Under the pieces are notes generated by a model. The model searched no databases. It was not told where the DNA came from and saw only the letters and a list, made by a program, of their open reading frames with translations. DNA of 64,000 bases, from assembly GCA_003254905.1 (NCBI GenBank), contig QANU01020160.1:28724-92723 (forward strand), in the 5' to 3' direction. Origin of the DNA: Nissolia schottii. Lineage: Eukaryota; Streptophyta; Magnoliopsida; Fabales; Fabaceae. The translations under genes and the position numbers were made by a program. Of this stretch, positions 34,716 to 47,100 are shown piece by piece (the first letter of the stretch is position 1; each line of letters starts with the position of its first letter).

Positions 34716-37700
34716 TAATGTATATTATTGTGTTTTATATGTGAAACAATGTAATATAAATTTTTAATTACATTACTTGTACATATCAAACGTAATATAA
34801 CACTATTAGCAATTTAAAATACAATAATATTTCTAAAAGGTAATTCAGATTACTTGATAATCTTGGACCATCATTATATACAGATGTAGACATTTTAAAG
34901 ACGCTATTATTGAAAGATTTACACCAATATATTATAATATTACTCTACATTTATATTTTTATTTAGACATTACATCATATTTTTTTTTTATGGATGTATT
35001 ATATTACTGGATATCGTTCTCTAGTCAATGAAATTGATTCACATGATTGATCTTTTATTCATGTTTTGTCATGAGTTGGGTATGAGTCGTTTGTTTATCC
35101 ATATCATTCATATGTAAATAAATCTATAAACACTCGTTGAATTTGAAAGCATATCTGGCCAGGTTGAATCTTCCTTTTAACCTAAATTTTGTTAATATGA
35201 ATAAAAAATGTCATTCTCTATTATTGTCTCCTTTTAAGAAGAGGTAGTAAAAATGAGTGTAGCATATTGGTCAATTACAATCGGAAGAGTAGTCTTAAAA
35301 ATATTTTAATATTGAAGTGAATAAGACATTAAAATCGAGACCATAAGTCCTCGTATAAAAGTAATGAACATAATGCATTCACATGGAAAATAAAAAATAA
35401 AAAAAATTCTTCCTCCATACTGGGATCATCTCTATGTTGTTAGCTGGTGTTGGAAAGTATAATAGTAGAACTAAAAAGAGAATGAGATAGATCGAGTATA
35501 ACATAAATCATTCTAAAGATATTTGACCTAACAATGAGGTAATAGTTTATGGAAAAAATTTATGTCTTGTTTGTTACGTAGTATAAAGCTTAATAGTATT
35601 AATTAATACGATGAAATTAATTTTTATCACATGTTTAACATAATATAAGATAATATAATGTTATACGGTTTTATCCACTCTAACTTGACCTGATGGATTT
35701 GTTCATCCTCCGTTTACATTCTCTCATCAAATGCTTCATCACATCATCCCCTGTCTGCCACCACTCACCTGTTGTAGCCCCTTGCCGCTGCCGCCCACCT
35801 TGTATTTGTAGATGTTAATGAGATCTGAAAATTGCTCTCCTTTGACTGTCTCGTAAACCAAATGGTGAAGAAGAAATTAAACCGTATCCACAGTTTCTCT
35901 TTGCTCTTTTTTTTTTTTTTCCTTTGGTTCATTGGCAGTGAGTATATCCTCGAAGGTTCAATGTAATTTTTCTAAACTGTTGGTCAATTTGATCCATTCA
36001 ATTCCAACATTTACTAAAAGAAATATAAAAGTTGTTCCGTTCCAAATTCATTTTAATATTTTTTTTATGAAATGTTTAATCCTTAACTTTACTATTATTT
36101 CTGTGTGTGTTTTTGTCTGTAAAGTTATTTTTATCATGTATGGACTTTGTAAAGATGTAACAAACACTTACGATAAAATTATACAGTTACGTGTTACGCA
36201 CTAAACATGAGATAGTAAAAAAATTATACAATGTATTTCTTATACTATACTATCATGTTTTATACTATTCAATCTCAAAAAATTTGTTCACATTACTTTA
36301 TTTGAATGGAGAAATGAATGTAATTTTGACCTATCTATTGTCCATAGTTTCTCATCTTAGTTTCTCATCTTCAATTTTAATGATTAATTGCACAATTAGT
36401 TAAAATAATGGCAATTAACGTAATCATCATTGTTTTACGTAAGTATATGGAAGAATCTCTCCACAAAACCATTATCAAATGGTTCCACGTCTTGATTCCA
36501 TTTAAAATTTGAAGTCCATTGTTTCATCCACATGTCACGTCACATGTGAGGGCCATTTTCCTTTAGTTATCTAAGTTCTAAGGCGCATTTGGTACTTTGT
36601 ATAGAATAAAGCTTAATAGTATTAGATATAATAGTATAATATAATGAATACATTGTATAAATTATATACTATCATGTGTTTGGTGTGCCACATATAATTA
36701 TATGATTTTATCGTATTCAATCTTTATATTATTAATTTATAATTAATACTAAAAAAAAAGACAAACATTTTCTGAAACATAATCTCTGAAGATCATTTGA
36801 AAAACAAAAATAAGATAAACCTATAATGATATTCGGCACTGTAAAAATAAATTATTGTAAAAGACATAAAGTTTTTCGCCAAAATTAAAAAGGGTTTATT
36901 GTAGAGCTTAAAAAATAAATGATCCAAAACAAAGTTCTCAAATTTTACATAAATTCAAACTAAGAAATTTATTTTGTTATTTTTCCTCCAAAACTGAATT
37001 TTTATTTCTTTGAGTAAAATTGATACCTGGAAAAGAAAATGAACATGAGGTTTGTGAGTAGTTTTTGGATAGATGTGTTTAGAATTTCTTGCTCTATGTG
37101 CTTTGAATTATCAAAAAAATATTGAATTTGAAGAACAAACAAAAATTGAGATAATAACCATGAGAGAGTGAGAAAGAGAAAGAAAAAGAGAATGCAATGA
37201 TGATGATTGACGATTATACGATGATGAAAAAGGAAATATGAGATAAGTAAGAATAATTTAAAATTAAGTAAAAAAAATACTACCAAGTCTAATCTGGCCT
37301 CATCGACACCTCACATTTTCATGTAAACTAAAAAGAAAAAAAAAACACTTTCATCCAAACCCCATGTCTTCTTCTAGACTATTCGGTCTTCTCTCCATTA
37401 GGAAAAAAAAAAAAAAAAAAAGATTCTTTAGCCTACTTCTCCCATCCATCGTCACCCAACCAACCCAGCTCAATGCACCTTTGCTCTTCCCTTTCCATTC
37501 CTAAATTGCCTTACTCTCTCTTTCCTTACCCTTTCTTTCACACACATTCTCAGGCTTAGTTACGCCCATAGGAGGCATTGTTATACACATTAATTTTTTT
37601 GATTTCTTGTTGAACAGTATACAATGAAAGTTGGAAGGGTAAACAAATGTTTCACCTCTCTCATTTTGTAAAACAAACATGATTTAATCTACCCCCGGAG

Positions 37701-39245
37701 CTAATTTTTATTAGCTTTGTCTTGTTATTGTGAAGCTATTTAATGTGAAAAATAGAGATAGACAGCCATTATCTTTTTGTAAGTTTCGTTAAAATTTTCA
37801 TTTGTATGATATTTTAGGTTTTATATTTGATAATAATTTTGATATATAAATTATCCTTAACAGACAACAGAGAGATGTATATATATCAACCCCAAAAATC
37901 GTGTTTCATGAGAAGGATAACACATCCCCCAGAAGTATTTTCTTAGTTGTTGTGAAGACTGGTAGTTTAGTTGTGCATGCACTTGACTACAAATCAATTT
38001 CAAAATACAAATTATTGTAACACAATAGCGATCAACTTAACAAACCCCTTCAAAAGTGTTTTTAATTACAAATATCATGGAGGCCTTCATCTTTTTATAG
38101 TGTATGCTACTTCAAAGTTCGTACAACAACTTAATTTAGTTTTAGAGATGAGATAACATTGTTGTGTCCTTGCTAGCAGTGAGGAATTGATCATATCAGT
38201 AAAATATCTAGAAAAGAAAGATGATTGATTGCGTCTTCCTTATTTTTCACTCAATTCAATCATCTTTCTATTTTGAAATTATTGTGCCATCTTACGCATT
38301 TTAGTTTTTTCATTGCTTGCTTACTTTGTTACATACTTCAAAATATTACTATCACTTGGACAATAAAGTAATGGACCAAAATCTACTTTACTCTCAAATA
38401 AAATATTGACTTATTTTCTCATCCTTTACATCTTGTGGTTAAGGCTTATAAATCTTATTATCTTTTGGATGATAGATATGCAATGACTGTTAAAGATTGA
38501 TGTTTACATATGCGTGATGCTTTGAGAAGATGTGAATAGCTCAGGTATCTCATCCCCTCAATAATTTTGTGCTTGTTTTATATTGGGTCTGCTCACTTTG
38601 GAGTTTTTCAAAGCCAATTGCAATTGCCTATAAAAAAAATGATGAATCCAAAGTTAAATTTTGAACCATAGAAACCACAAATATCTTTTTACAGTGTATA
38701 TATGAATTACAACTTTAATGTTTAAATAAAAACTTACTTTATTTGAGAGATGATATCATATTCTTCGAAGAAATTAATAAGATTAGAAAAACTGATTTTG
38801 GAATGGATAAGAAAATAAACATGAAAGCAATTTAATTAGTAGGTAAAATGATGTAACGGCTAAAATGCATCTAAAGATTTGAGAAATTAGAATTCCAAAC
38901 ACACTAAACTACGAATCATGAAAGAATTAGTCTACTTCTACACTATTATTGCATAAATTATTAGAAGGATGCTAAACTTACTTTAACTGTATGCAGGACA
39001 AAGAAAGAGATAATCTTCAAGTGAGTTGGGAAGGAGGTTGATCTGCACAAAGTATGCAACTCTATGTTTCTATTTATAATTGGCCATTACTTTTCAAATT
39101 TTGAATCTAAGCGGGAAAAATCATTGCAATGCAAAATTGAAGATGATCACAGATTTAGACCATGGGCAATGCAAAGCTGCTTTGTGGTCATTAAGTCTAG
39201 GACCACATTTAATGACTATGATAAATTCTATACAAAAACTTTATT
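34716..39245. other. AT-rich intergenic region, mostly featureless
   Basis: No convincing gene. Two related MITE-like blocks share ATAAAGCTTAATAGTATTA, at about 35565-35690 and 36583-36720. Both sit in a TTTGTTACGTAG / TTTGGTACTTTG context and are followed by ATAATATAATG-like runs. C-rich pieces at 35690-35810 and 37420-37560 have no sustained frame. Confidence 0.5.
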
Positions 39246-40991
39246 TGAGGGAGATGGGTACATTTTTTGCTTTCGGTCTCAGATGGTTGTTCTTCTTTTC
39301 CTTATACGTATGTAAAACTGATCTATCGACCGTTCTTTCTTGATCCCAAGGATCATATTTAACCTTAAAATAATTTTCAAAATCAAGAATTTCATTGGCA
39401 TGCTTACCTTTGGTCTTAGTGCTAGCCTTTCCAGTCTGCAGAGCATGAGCAAAATGAATCAGATGCTCATGATAGCCTTCTAGAGAAACTCTAAATTCAT
39501 CATAAAAATTGTCTCACCATAATGCAAATGACTATGAGGATGACTTTGATGCATGTAAACCTCCTATTTATTTTCTCATTTTCAACAAGTATAGCATTTA
39601 GAAGGTCAAAAGTGTTAAAAGAGATGTTGAGAATTTGTTCTTGAAATTTCCTAGAGATAGGATAAGGGATCGCCTGAGCGAGTCCAAATTGCCACGCTGA
39701 TAAATGAGGTGCATGAAGAATGACCTTTGCCTTTTTGTTGTCGGGAAAGTTAACAAAAATTATTTGCATACATAAGAAATCAACCCACAAATGATTGTTT
39801 CCTTGTAGAACAATTGGGTTGGAAGAGATCATGAGAAGCTAAAACCATGACGAGCCACACTTCCTCTCAGCAAATGGAGACGCGGTCAAGTCGCCCTGAC
39901 AGCTCAGCCCCATCTCATGAATTTGAGTAAAGAATAAATCAAAATTATCCTTTTTGTTGGATTGTTTCTTCTTTTTGAAGTAGAAATGACACAGGGTTGG
40001 ACCTGCGATCGTTCCATATTGGTCATTAGGTAAAGTTGTTGTTTGAAGATGATTTTTGAAAAGGCCATTCAACCAAACTTGAAAAAGCCATATTGGGCCG
40101 CCAAACTTATATTCTTCATTCGCTTTTGTACCAACCTTAGTAACGCTTAGTGAATCATAAATGTTCATTGAGATAAGCTTAGCCAAGTAAATTGGGTGCC
40201 CTTCATGAAGCATCACTACTACTTTATGAAAATCGCCACTAGTGATGGTCATCTTGTAAGATCTTGAACAAAAGACGCATCCATTTAACCAATACTGAAG
40301 AAAGCCTACGTGTTTAGAATTAGAAATAGGATTGCCATTAATGCCCATGTTGTGTGTGATGAAATTACCATAGCCTTTATCTTCAAAATCAACTTCATAA
40401 TCAGTGTTGGTCATCTCGATGTTGGGGGTAATTAATTCGCCTAAAGGAGAAACCCAATGATGGATGCCAAATCAAAAAGGGTCAGCCCAGTCATCCCATA
40501 AAGAAGTTGTAGACAATTTGAAGGGTTCTATAATTGATAGGCTGCACCCATCATAGAGCTATATAATTATAGGTCATACCTAAATAATTGAAGATAAATT
40601 GCTATAGCTCTCCGGAATTCACTCTTCTCATTTTCCATTTGATCTATCCAGGCAATGAAGTCACCATTGTTCTTGACATTGTTTCTAAAAACTTTAGATT
40701 GATGAAAATGCCAGGCATGTATTTCGGGCTTACCAGCTAAGATTTCTTGTTCTAACATGCAAGGACAGAAAGAAGCTATCATAGATGCATCCTCCCTATG
40801 AATTAATGAACCACTATAGTTATGGGTGCCTCCAGAGAGGTTTTAGCATTATCTGGCTAGCCCAAATTTCTTGGTACTCAGGTGATGGGATTTGAGGCTA
40901 CTTTCAACAATTTTCTTTGAATCGGCGTAATGACAGAAGCAAAGATTGGGGTTTCTTGTCGAGTAGAAAACTCTATTTGTTGAGAAGCCAT
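39245..40991 (-). pseudogene. Plant mobile domain (aminotransferase-like) protein, broken
   Basis: On the - strand it starts at ATG 40989-40991 (MASQQIEFSTRQETPIF). It continues as LSPEYQEIWASQIMLKPLW, then DFIAWIDQMENEKSEFRRAI, then LYGMTGLTLFDLASIIG. The longest intact piece (40414-39839) has HVGFLQYWLNGCVF, VVVMLHEGHPIYLAKL and GGPIWLFQVWLNGLF. Further on come APHLSAWQFGLAQAIP and, to about 39250, GYHEHLIHFAHALQTGK. The FLQYWL, LA-rich and WLFQVWL blocks are typical of the plant mobile domain found in MAIN/MAIL-like proteins and in many plant transposons. At least four stops or frameshifts break it. I saw no flanking inverted repeats, so host pseudogene and transposon relic both remain possible. 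Confidence 0.65.
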
Positions 40992-41295
40992 GGAAGTATA
41001 GTGAGTAAGGACGAGAAGGATGGGAAGATGAAGAAAAGTGAATACTTTTATGAAAATAAGGAAGAACAGAAAGGGGTGATGAAAGAGTTCAGAAAAAGGA
41101 ATGAAGAGAAACTTTGTAGAGAAGTTTTTGATAATGAAGAGGAAAAAATGGTGCGAAATAGGGAATGTGAAGTGACGTGAAGAGATGGATGATGATGGTG
41201 TGAAAACTCGTGTTAGTTAACTTTTGGGGGGAGTTATAATATTTTATTGAGGAATACGAAACAATTTGTTCATTTTTAACGACCCAAAAAATAAT

Positions 41296-41334
41296 AAATA
41301 TTTTCCTTTTATACCCTATAAAAGGAAAATATTT
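41296..41334. repeat. Perfect 18-bp inverted repeat with 3-base loop
   Basis: AAATATTTTCCTTTTATA, then CCC, then TATAAAAGGAAAATATTT. All 18 pairs match. It lies in gene-free DNA upstream of the broken plant mobile domain gene. Confidence 0.9.
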
Positions 41335-41419
41335 GGGGCATCTTGTTATACCAAAAATGAATCAAGGAAGTCGAAGAGGCAAAGGGACCCACCTCATGAG
41401 GGTATTTAAGTAAAAAGAA

Positions 41420-42130
41420 GGTCTAAGCATAATTCGACCTGGAACTCGGTGACCCAGGCATGGGATTTGGTCGGTTATCTGAGTGGATCGGCCACGTTTC
41501 AGACCTTTTCTAACCCGAGTTGACCCGACCGATTTTTGCGAAACTCAGTGCCTGGTGACCTAGTCGAGTCATTTTTTTAAAAGTTTGTTAAATTTTTAAA
41601 TTTTTTTAAATAAAAAAAGGAAAAAAATGTCGTGTAATAAAGAATTTTTTTGAAATTACTGTTTGTCAGACTAAATTGATTTTTTTATTTTCCTACAAAA
41701 TATTTGTTTAAGTTCCTCATTTTTGTACCCTTTTTCTTGTTACATACACCTATTTTGCTACCTTTTGTAATAAATATTGAATACTCATGTAGAATTATTG
41801 TTGTTATGTATTTTTTATTTAAAACTTGGTTTAATTATGTTTGGAACTGAACTTGTCATTTGTGATTTAGGATCTTGAACTTGTATTGTTTATGGATGGT
41901 ATGACATTTGAAGTTTGAACCTTAGTTATATATTTTAAGTGATTTTATGTTATCATAGATGCTTAAATAAATTCATTTTATTTATTTGAATTTTTAATTT
42001 TTTAGGTTATATATATTTATTATTATTTTATTTATATTCAGGTCAGCAATTGATCCAGTGACTCTGGTTAAACCAGTGACCCAGTAGGGTGGCCGGGTCA
42101 AGTCCCGGGCCAGGTTTTATAACTATGGGT
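41420..42130. repeat. Possible transposon remnant with GGTGACCCAG/CCGGGTCA ends
   Basis: 41445-41580 carries CTCGGTGACCCAGGC and GTTGACCCGACC. 42040-42125 carries GACCCAGTAGGGTGGCC, GGGTCAAGTCCCGGG and TTTTATAACTATGGG. Read in reverse, the second block resembles the first, suggesting inverted ends about 600 bp apart. A third block with GGTCAAACTCCGGTCACTAG lies at 46133-46152. Confidence 0.35.
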
Positions 42131-43260
42131 CTGAGAGTATTCAAAGCTCAAGAAAGAGCTTTGGTGACCCTTTTTTGAGTCAAAATTAGCACAATCGACC
42201 CTATGGGTTTAAGGCCTTTAAAGAAAGAGGAGGGCGACTGATAAAAGATTGTCGACATACTTTGTTATCCGAGTAAAGAAGAAGTGTTTTCTAAGAGTGG
42301 ATAATGGAAGAGCGACTAGTTTAGGAACTTGGGATTTTCAAGATAAGCAAAGCCAAGACAAAATCTTTGAGGAAGACGAACAATCCAACGAGGAAAATAA
42401 CTGTTGATGCCACGATTTGAATTGGAAATTTGGATATATAGGGAAGTTATTTGGAACTAAAACAAAGAGGTTAATTAGAAGAGAGTTACTTGGCAATTTT
42501 AGGAGGAAGTACTCAACAACATGGAGCTGAGATCATGAGCCTCAACTGCACTAGAGACACGTGTCAAACATGCATGAAGACCACAATTTCTATAAATAGG
42601 CATAGCGTAATTTTTTGGAATACTCACTTGTAACTCCTCGCACACACTCACAAAGTCAAAGTCATCACGACGCACGAGTAGAAGAGGAAATCAAGTAGTT
42701 TTCCACTTTATTTGCTTTTTATTGTTTCAATTCCTAAGACCAGAGTTCCATTTCCGTTCTTGCTTTTATTTTCTTTGTAACTCACATACTCTATATTTAA
42801 TAACTTGTAATCAATGTTATTTTTCATCTTTGTTTCAATCACATATTTTGATTTATAAGTTCTTAATTTTCTACTCTTTCTTATTAAACAAACATTTTCG
42901 CTTTATAACATACGCATAAGAGAATTGGGTTCAATTCCTCAAATTAAAATCTTCCAAATTTTTATTATAAAAAAGTCTTTAACTTGTTACCGACCAAATT
43001 TCCTACAAAACTTGGAAATTTTTTGCATATATGGCAACACATGGTTGAGTTGTATCGTAGACTTTTAATAATTCATATATTAATAAGATTAGAAAGAGAA
43101 GAAAAGAAGCTTCAATGACAAAAAAGAAATAAAAGAAGGCGAAGAAGCTGGCACACGTGAGGGGCCGGTTGTAACATGGGATGGGGATGGATTGAAACTC
43201 CATAAAAGATGGCTCCATCTGCGCCGTTGATTCTTATTAGCGTGGCAACCTACGAACCGT
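42131..43260 (+). other. Gene-free stretch with a TATA/G-box segment, possibly an LTR
   Basis: CACGTG at about 42558 is followed by TATAAATAGGC near 42593 and then a long T-rich leader-like region, with TG...CA candidates at about 42403 and 43009. The layout resembles an LTR promoter or a relict gene promoter. I found no matching flanking duplication and no reading frame downstream. Confidence 0.3.
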
Positions 43261-43296
43261 AGATCTTTCCAGTCACACTTTCAAATGCTGCTTTTT

Positions 43297-43412
43297 CGCT
43301 GTCCCTCCCACGTGGCAGTATAAATTCTCGCCCGTCTCTGTCTTCAGGATACGAACCACACCTGAGTTGTCCCATGATTCGTCGAATCCAAGGGAGAGGC
43401 TGAGGGACAGCG
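43297..43412 (+). promoter_or_regulatory. Orphan G-box/TATA segment bounded by an 11-bp inverted repeat
   Basis: CGCTGTCCCTC (43297-43307) and GAGGGACAGCG (43402-43412) are exact inverted repeats. Between them are CACGTG (43309-43314) and GCAGTATAAATTC, an apparent TATA box about 10 bases later. No coding frame follows before AT-rich DNA. The arrangement resembles the real RCI2 promoter 780 bases downstream. Confidence 0.4.
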
Positions 43413-44074
43413 TTGCATTCTAATTTCACATTGAGTATTACGTACTCACTTTTATTTTTATTCTTTTAAGTAATTTAACCTTGTTTGTATTTATATATTA
43501 AAAAAATCACGTAAAAAAATATTTATATATAAAAAAATGGGTTAGATAATAATGAAAAAATTTCTATTAAAAAGATAAAATTTTTAAAATAAAAAAGTAA
43601 ATAACTTAAAATTGTTATTAGAACTAGAGCGGAAATTAAAGTGGACTGAGCTCAGTCAGACTGATTAAATCTCAGGCTTGACTCATTTTTTTAGTAACGT
43701 GAGTCAAGTCCAAGTTCATTTAGAACCAAGCTAAATTTTTTGTCTGCTGTACCTTTATTTTGTGTTTGAGGCCAGGATTTTACTTTTGCATGTAACTTAC
43801 TATATATATATATATATACACATAAATAAAAAAGGCTATTTCAAATTATCTCATTTTACTTTCCAGTCTCCTTTTTCTTTTTTTAATTTTGTTTTACCAT
43901 GCCACTCTCCTTGTATCAAGAGCGATGTACTCATAAGAATTCTTTATTTTATTTTATGGGGATAAGGGTAGTTTTTTTTTTTAACACGTCACATTGGCAA
44001 AAGGTCACAATCAGATCACACACTGAGTTTACTTGGTTAAGCAACCGCGTGGTTTGATTCCCAATCCAAAGACG

Positions 44075-44106
44075 CCACGTGGGGTCCTCGACGTGGCTTA
44101 TAAATA
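44075..44106 (+). promoter_or_regulatory. RCI2 promoter: G-box/ABRE pair and TATA box
   Basis: CCACGTGG (44075-44082) and GACGTGG (44090-44096) are ACGT-core elements of the ABA-response type, immediately followed by TATAAATA (44099-44106). A CT-repeat leader (about 44142-44163) and the ATG follow within 100 bases. Paired ACGT elements fit ABA, cold and salt induction known for RCI2 genes; actual induction here is inferred. Confidence 0.65.
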
Positions 44107-44204
44107 AGCATCCACCCACCCCTACCGTTTTTCATCGCATCACTCTCTCTCTCTCTGTCTCTCGAGAATACTCTGAAAGTATTAGAAGGTAGAATTATCC
44201 AAAA

Positions 44205-44498
44205 ATGGCCGATGAAGGTACAGCCACATGCGTCGACATCCTCCTCGCCATCATCCTCCCTCCTCTTGGAGTCTTCCTCAAATTTGGCTGCAAGGTATTA
44301 TTTGTTATATATGTGCATACTTAATTAGCTTATGTTACTCATTAGTAGTTTTGGTTACTTAATTAATTAGCTTAATTGACGGTTAATTAATTTGTTGGAT
44401 GGATATTGCAGGCGGAGTTCTGGATCTGTTTGGTGCTGACTATCTTTGGCTACCTTCCTGGAATTATCTATGCTGTCTATGCTATCACCAAGAAGTGA
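44205..44498 (+). CDS. RCI2: RCI2/LTI6 (PMP3 family) small hydrophobic membrane protein
   Basis: Two exons, 44205-44294 and 44412-44498, joined by a 117-bp GT-AG intron in phase 0, encode 58 residues. The start is MADEGTATCVDILLAIILPP. Two membrane spans follow (about residues 8-28 and 33-53), separated by the hydrophilic LKFGCKAEF turn. The end is GYLPGIIYAVYAITKK. PMP3-family peptides sit in the plasma membrane, lower cation leak and membrane hyperpolarisation, and are typically induced by cold, salt and ABA. Length, the PPLGVFLKFGC motif and the intron after that Cys-Lys are family-typical. The ATG is the first in the leader and lies in AAAAATGGCC. A probable intron in the 3' UTR ends at GTTGACAG (45136-45143). 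Confidence 0.95.
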
Positions 44499-45420
44499 TC
44501 GCTAGCTCGCCATCTTGTATGTAATGTAACACTCCTTTTAGTCGTATTAATTTTAAGTAACCAAGCAAGTATATATTAACATTCACCCAAGAATTAAAAC
44601 TAAGGACAAATAATGAAATCCACGTTGACAATTTCTCTCTCTTGTTTTCTCACCAGACTATTTCTTTTTCTAATATAAAAAATTTAGAAACGCACAATGA
44701 TATATTCCTTCGTTTAAGAGCTAATAATTAAAAGTGGTCTCTGAAAATAGTGTCCAGATTCTTAAAAAAAAAATTTAGTGTCACGTTGGTCTCGATAAAA
44801 TTTATCGGATGAGTTGGTCTCGTGTCACTCTGCTTTGATGCTCGTTTATTGTGATTAAAGGAAAGAATTTTGCTACACGTATACTAAAAATTATATATCA
44901 TATATATACCCGTATTTATATACATAAAGTTTGTGTTTTAACTCATATAATATTTGTGCACTTATTTTAGTATAATTGAGAGTATCATTTACAAGTTTAT
45001 AATATTTGTGCACTATTAATAGTGTATATATGAGTGTATGAAATTATGTGTACATGTAACTTTTTTACAAAGAAAATGTCGCTTTACTTTTGTGGTGGAC
45101 CTTGTAATTATTTCACTAATGAAATGATTGTTTTTGTTGACAGGTGGGCAGCGAATAAATAATTGTGAAGATTTGTTTATGCCTTTCAGCTTTGATAGGT
45201 GGTGTTAGTTTCTTTATAGTAATCGTTTGATCTTCAATGGATAATGCTGATTTTTTCCACCCCCTCCAGTAGATCATTGTCACTCCAATTTCCTCTGTAT
45301 TTTTCCTTTGTTATTAGCTTGTGTGAGTGGAGTGTGTAGCTTGTAGTCCTCTTGATTTTGTAATCTTAATTGAAATACACTTGTTATTTATCAATGATCT
45401 TGTTCATGTGTATCTTTTAA
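44499..45420 (+). other. Probable RCI2 3' UTR with an intron
   Basis: After the stop, CTTGTATGTAATG near 44514 could be a donor. TTTTTGTTGACAG at 45131-45143 is a strong acceptor, followed by less AT-rich exon-like sequence (GTGGGCAGCGAATAAATAAT onward) to a TTGTAATCTTAATTGAAATA 3'-end-like stretch near 45360. Intron and UTR extent are inferred from sequence only. Confidence 0.4.
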
Positions 45421-45856
45421 TAAACTTGATTTATTCTTATCATGTTCTATTTTTATCTTTGAGAATGCTACTTTTGGGATTATGCTAAACAGCGAACGAT
45501 TTTTTTATGTGGACTTCATTCATTGGTTCGTAGGGCACAAAGTTCTTTGTATTATTGATTGTCCCTTTGCACATATCCTTTCTTATCTGGTGACACTAAT
45601 AATGTTCCTTCCCTCAAACGAATAAAAAATAATTTTATTCAGTATCAGTTCGATGATCGATAAATCAGTACGTAACACGTTGTTAATAGTATGACTTTAT
45701 ATTTAAAAGCTTATTAGACGGGGATCCACTTACAGTGCTTGTGATATAAGGAAATTTCTAACAAAGTTATTAAATCTGGCTCAACTTAGTATCCAAAATG
45801 CGATAATTTTTTTTTTAATCATAGGTAAGATTTGAATTTAGTATTCTTAAATTTGG

Positions 45857-46001
45857 AGACTTTGACGCTTATCATTAAGTTAATACATTATTTTAATCAT
45901 ACAGTTAAATTACTAATATATATTTAAATAAGACTTTGACACTTATCATTAAGTTAATACATTATTTTAATCATACAGTTAAATTACTAATATATATTAT
46001 A
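45857..46001. repeat. 74-bp tandem duplication
   Basis: AGACTTTGACGCTTATCATT (45857) and AGACTTTGACACTTATCATT (45931) begin two near-identical consecutive copies; only one difference is seen over the first 60 bases. Confidence 0.9.
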
Positions 46002-46379
46002 TATTTAAATATATTAAGTTGTAATTTATTTTTAACATTTTATTATATTTATTTTAATTTTAATATATTTATTTAATTATATATAATTCGATTCAATGAT
46101 TCAATGGTTGAATCAGTTAAGAAACTGATCAGGTCAAACTCCGGTCACTAGTAGGCGTTAACTATGGTTAAAGATATATCTGATACATTGAATAATAAAT
46201 GAATTTAAAAATTGAAAATAACAATTTTTGAAACGGAGGAAGTAATTAACATTATGATGGTTTTGCAAATACAAAAAAAATACTCGCTCTGTCCCCCAAC
46301 ACCTGTCATTTGCATTTTTTTTTATACTCCATTCATAAATTAGCAATTATTGTGACCAAGGAAGTAATTAATTCCTCGC

Positions 46380-47100
46380 TAATTAATTTTTCCATTGTTA
46401 GGGGTACAATTCAAATGTTGTCAATCATGTTGCCAACTCAAGTGGTGGAGTGCACAAACTTTTTTACACACATATACAAACCTTTTCAAATACAAAACTA
46501 AATCAAACCGGATTTGTGGTGCATTAAATAGCAAAAAAAAAAAGTGTCACACTCTATATCTCACACATTAAGTGCGTGGATTCACTCTCTATCTTACACA
46601 AATATTTTAAAACATATGTACAAACTTTTGAAGTGACCAGCAAAAATTTTTCAACGACTTGAAACAAAAAAAATATGATGGAAACGTAAATAAAAATAGA
46701 GAAGAAAAAAAACTTTTGTGCTCACATGCATAACTTTTGAACAATAATGCATAAATTTTTCTATACATATGCACAAACTTTTTTACACACATGCACAAAC
46801 TTTTGAAAAATAAAAATCGACGAATACAATAGAAACAAAAATAAAAACTCTTGGATTCATAAAAAAAAAAGATAAAAACAAAAAAAGATGAAGGGAGATT
46901 GAGGAAAAAGAGAAAAAAAATAGAGAAAACAAAAAAAATAGAGAAAAAAAGTATTAAGGAGAGTCAACTGCACAACAATTGATAGATTTTGAATTATACT
47001 CAGTAACATTTCTCTTGATTCCCAGGCTCTCTTTTTTGATAATTTACAATCAACTTTTAGAAGAAGCCCAAAACTAGATAGAGTTACCAAAACGGGTTGG
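46380..47100 (-). mobile_element. Element with CACAAACTTTT repeats (reverse copy of the 57-kb family)
   Basis: TTGTTAGGGGTACAA at about 46396 is followed by seven or so CACAAACTTTT-like units up to 46805. The same TTGTTAGGGGTAC end is found reversed at about 58162-58176, and the reversed unit AAAAGTTTGTG is repeated at 57150-57930. Ends and duplications are not firmly defined. Confidence 0.5.

Noticed and set aside
35690..35940. C-rich stretch as a gene start
   Set aside because: No open frame of useful length continues from it, and splice signals are not coherent.
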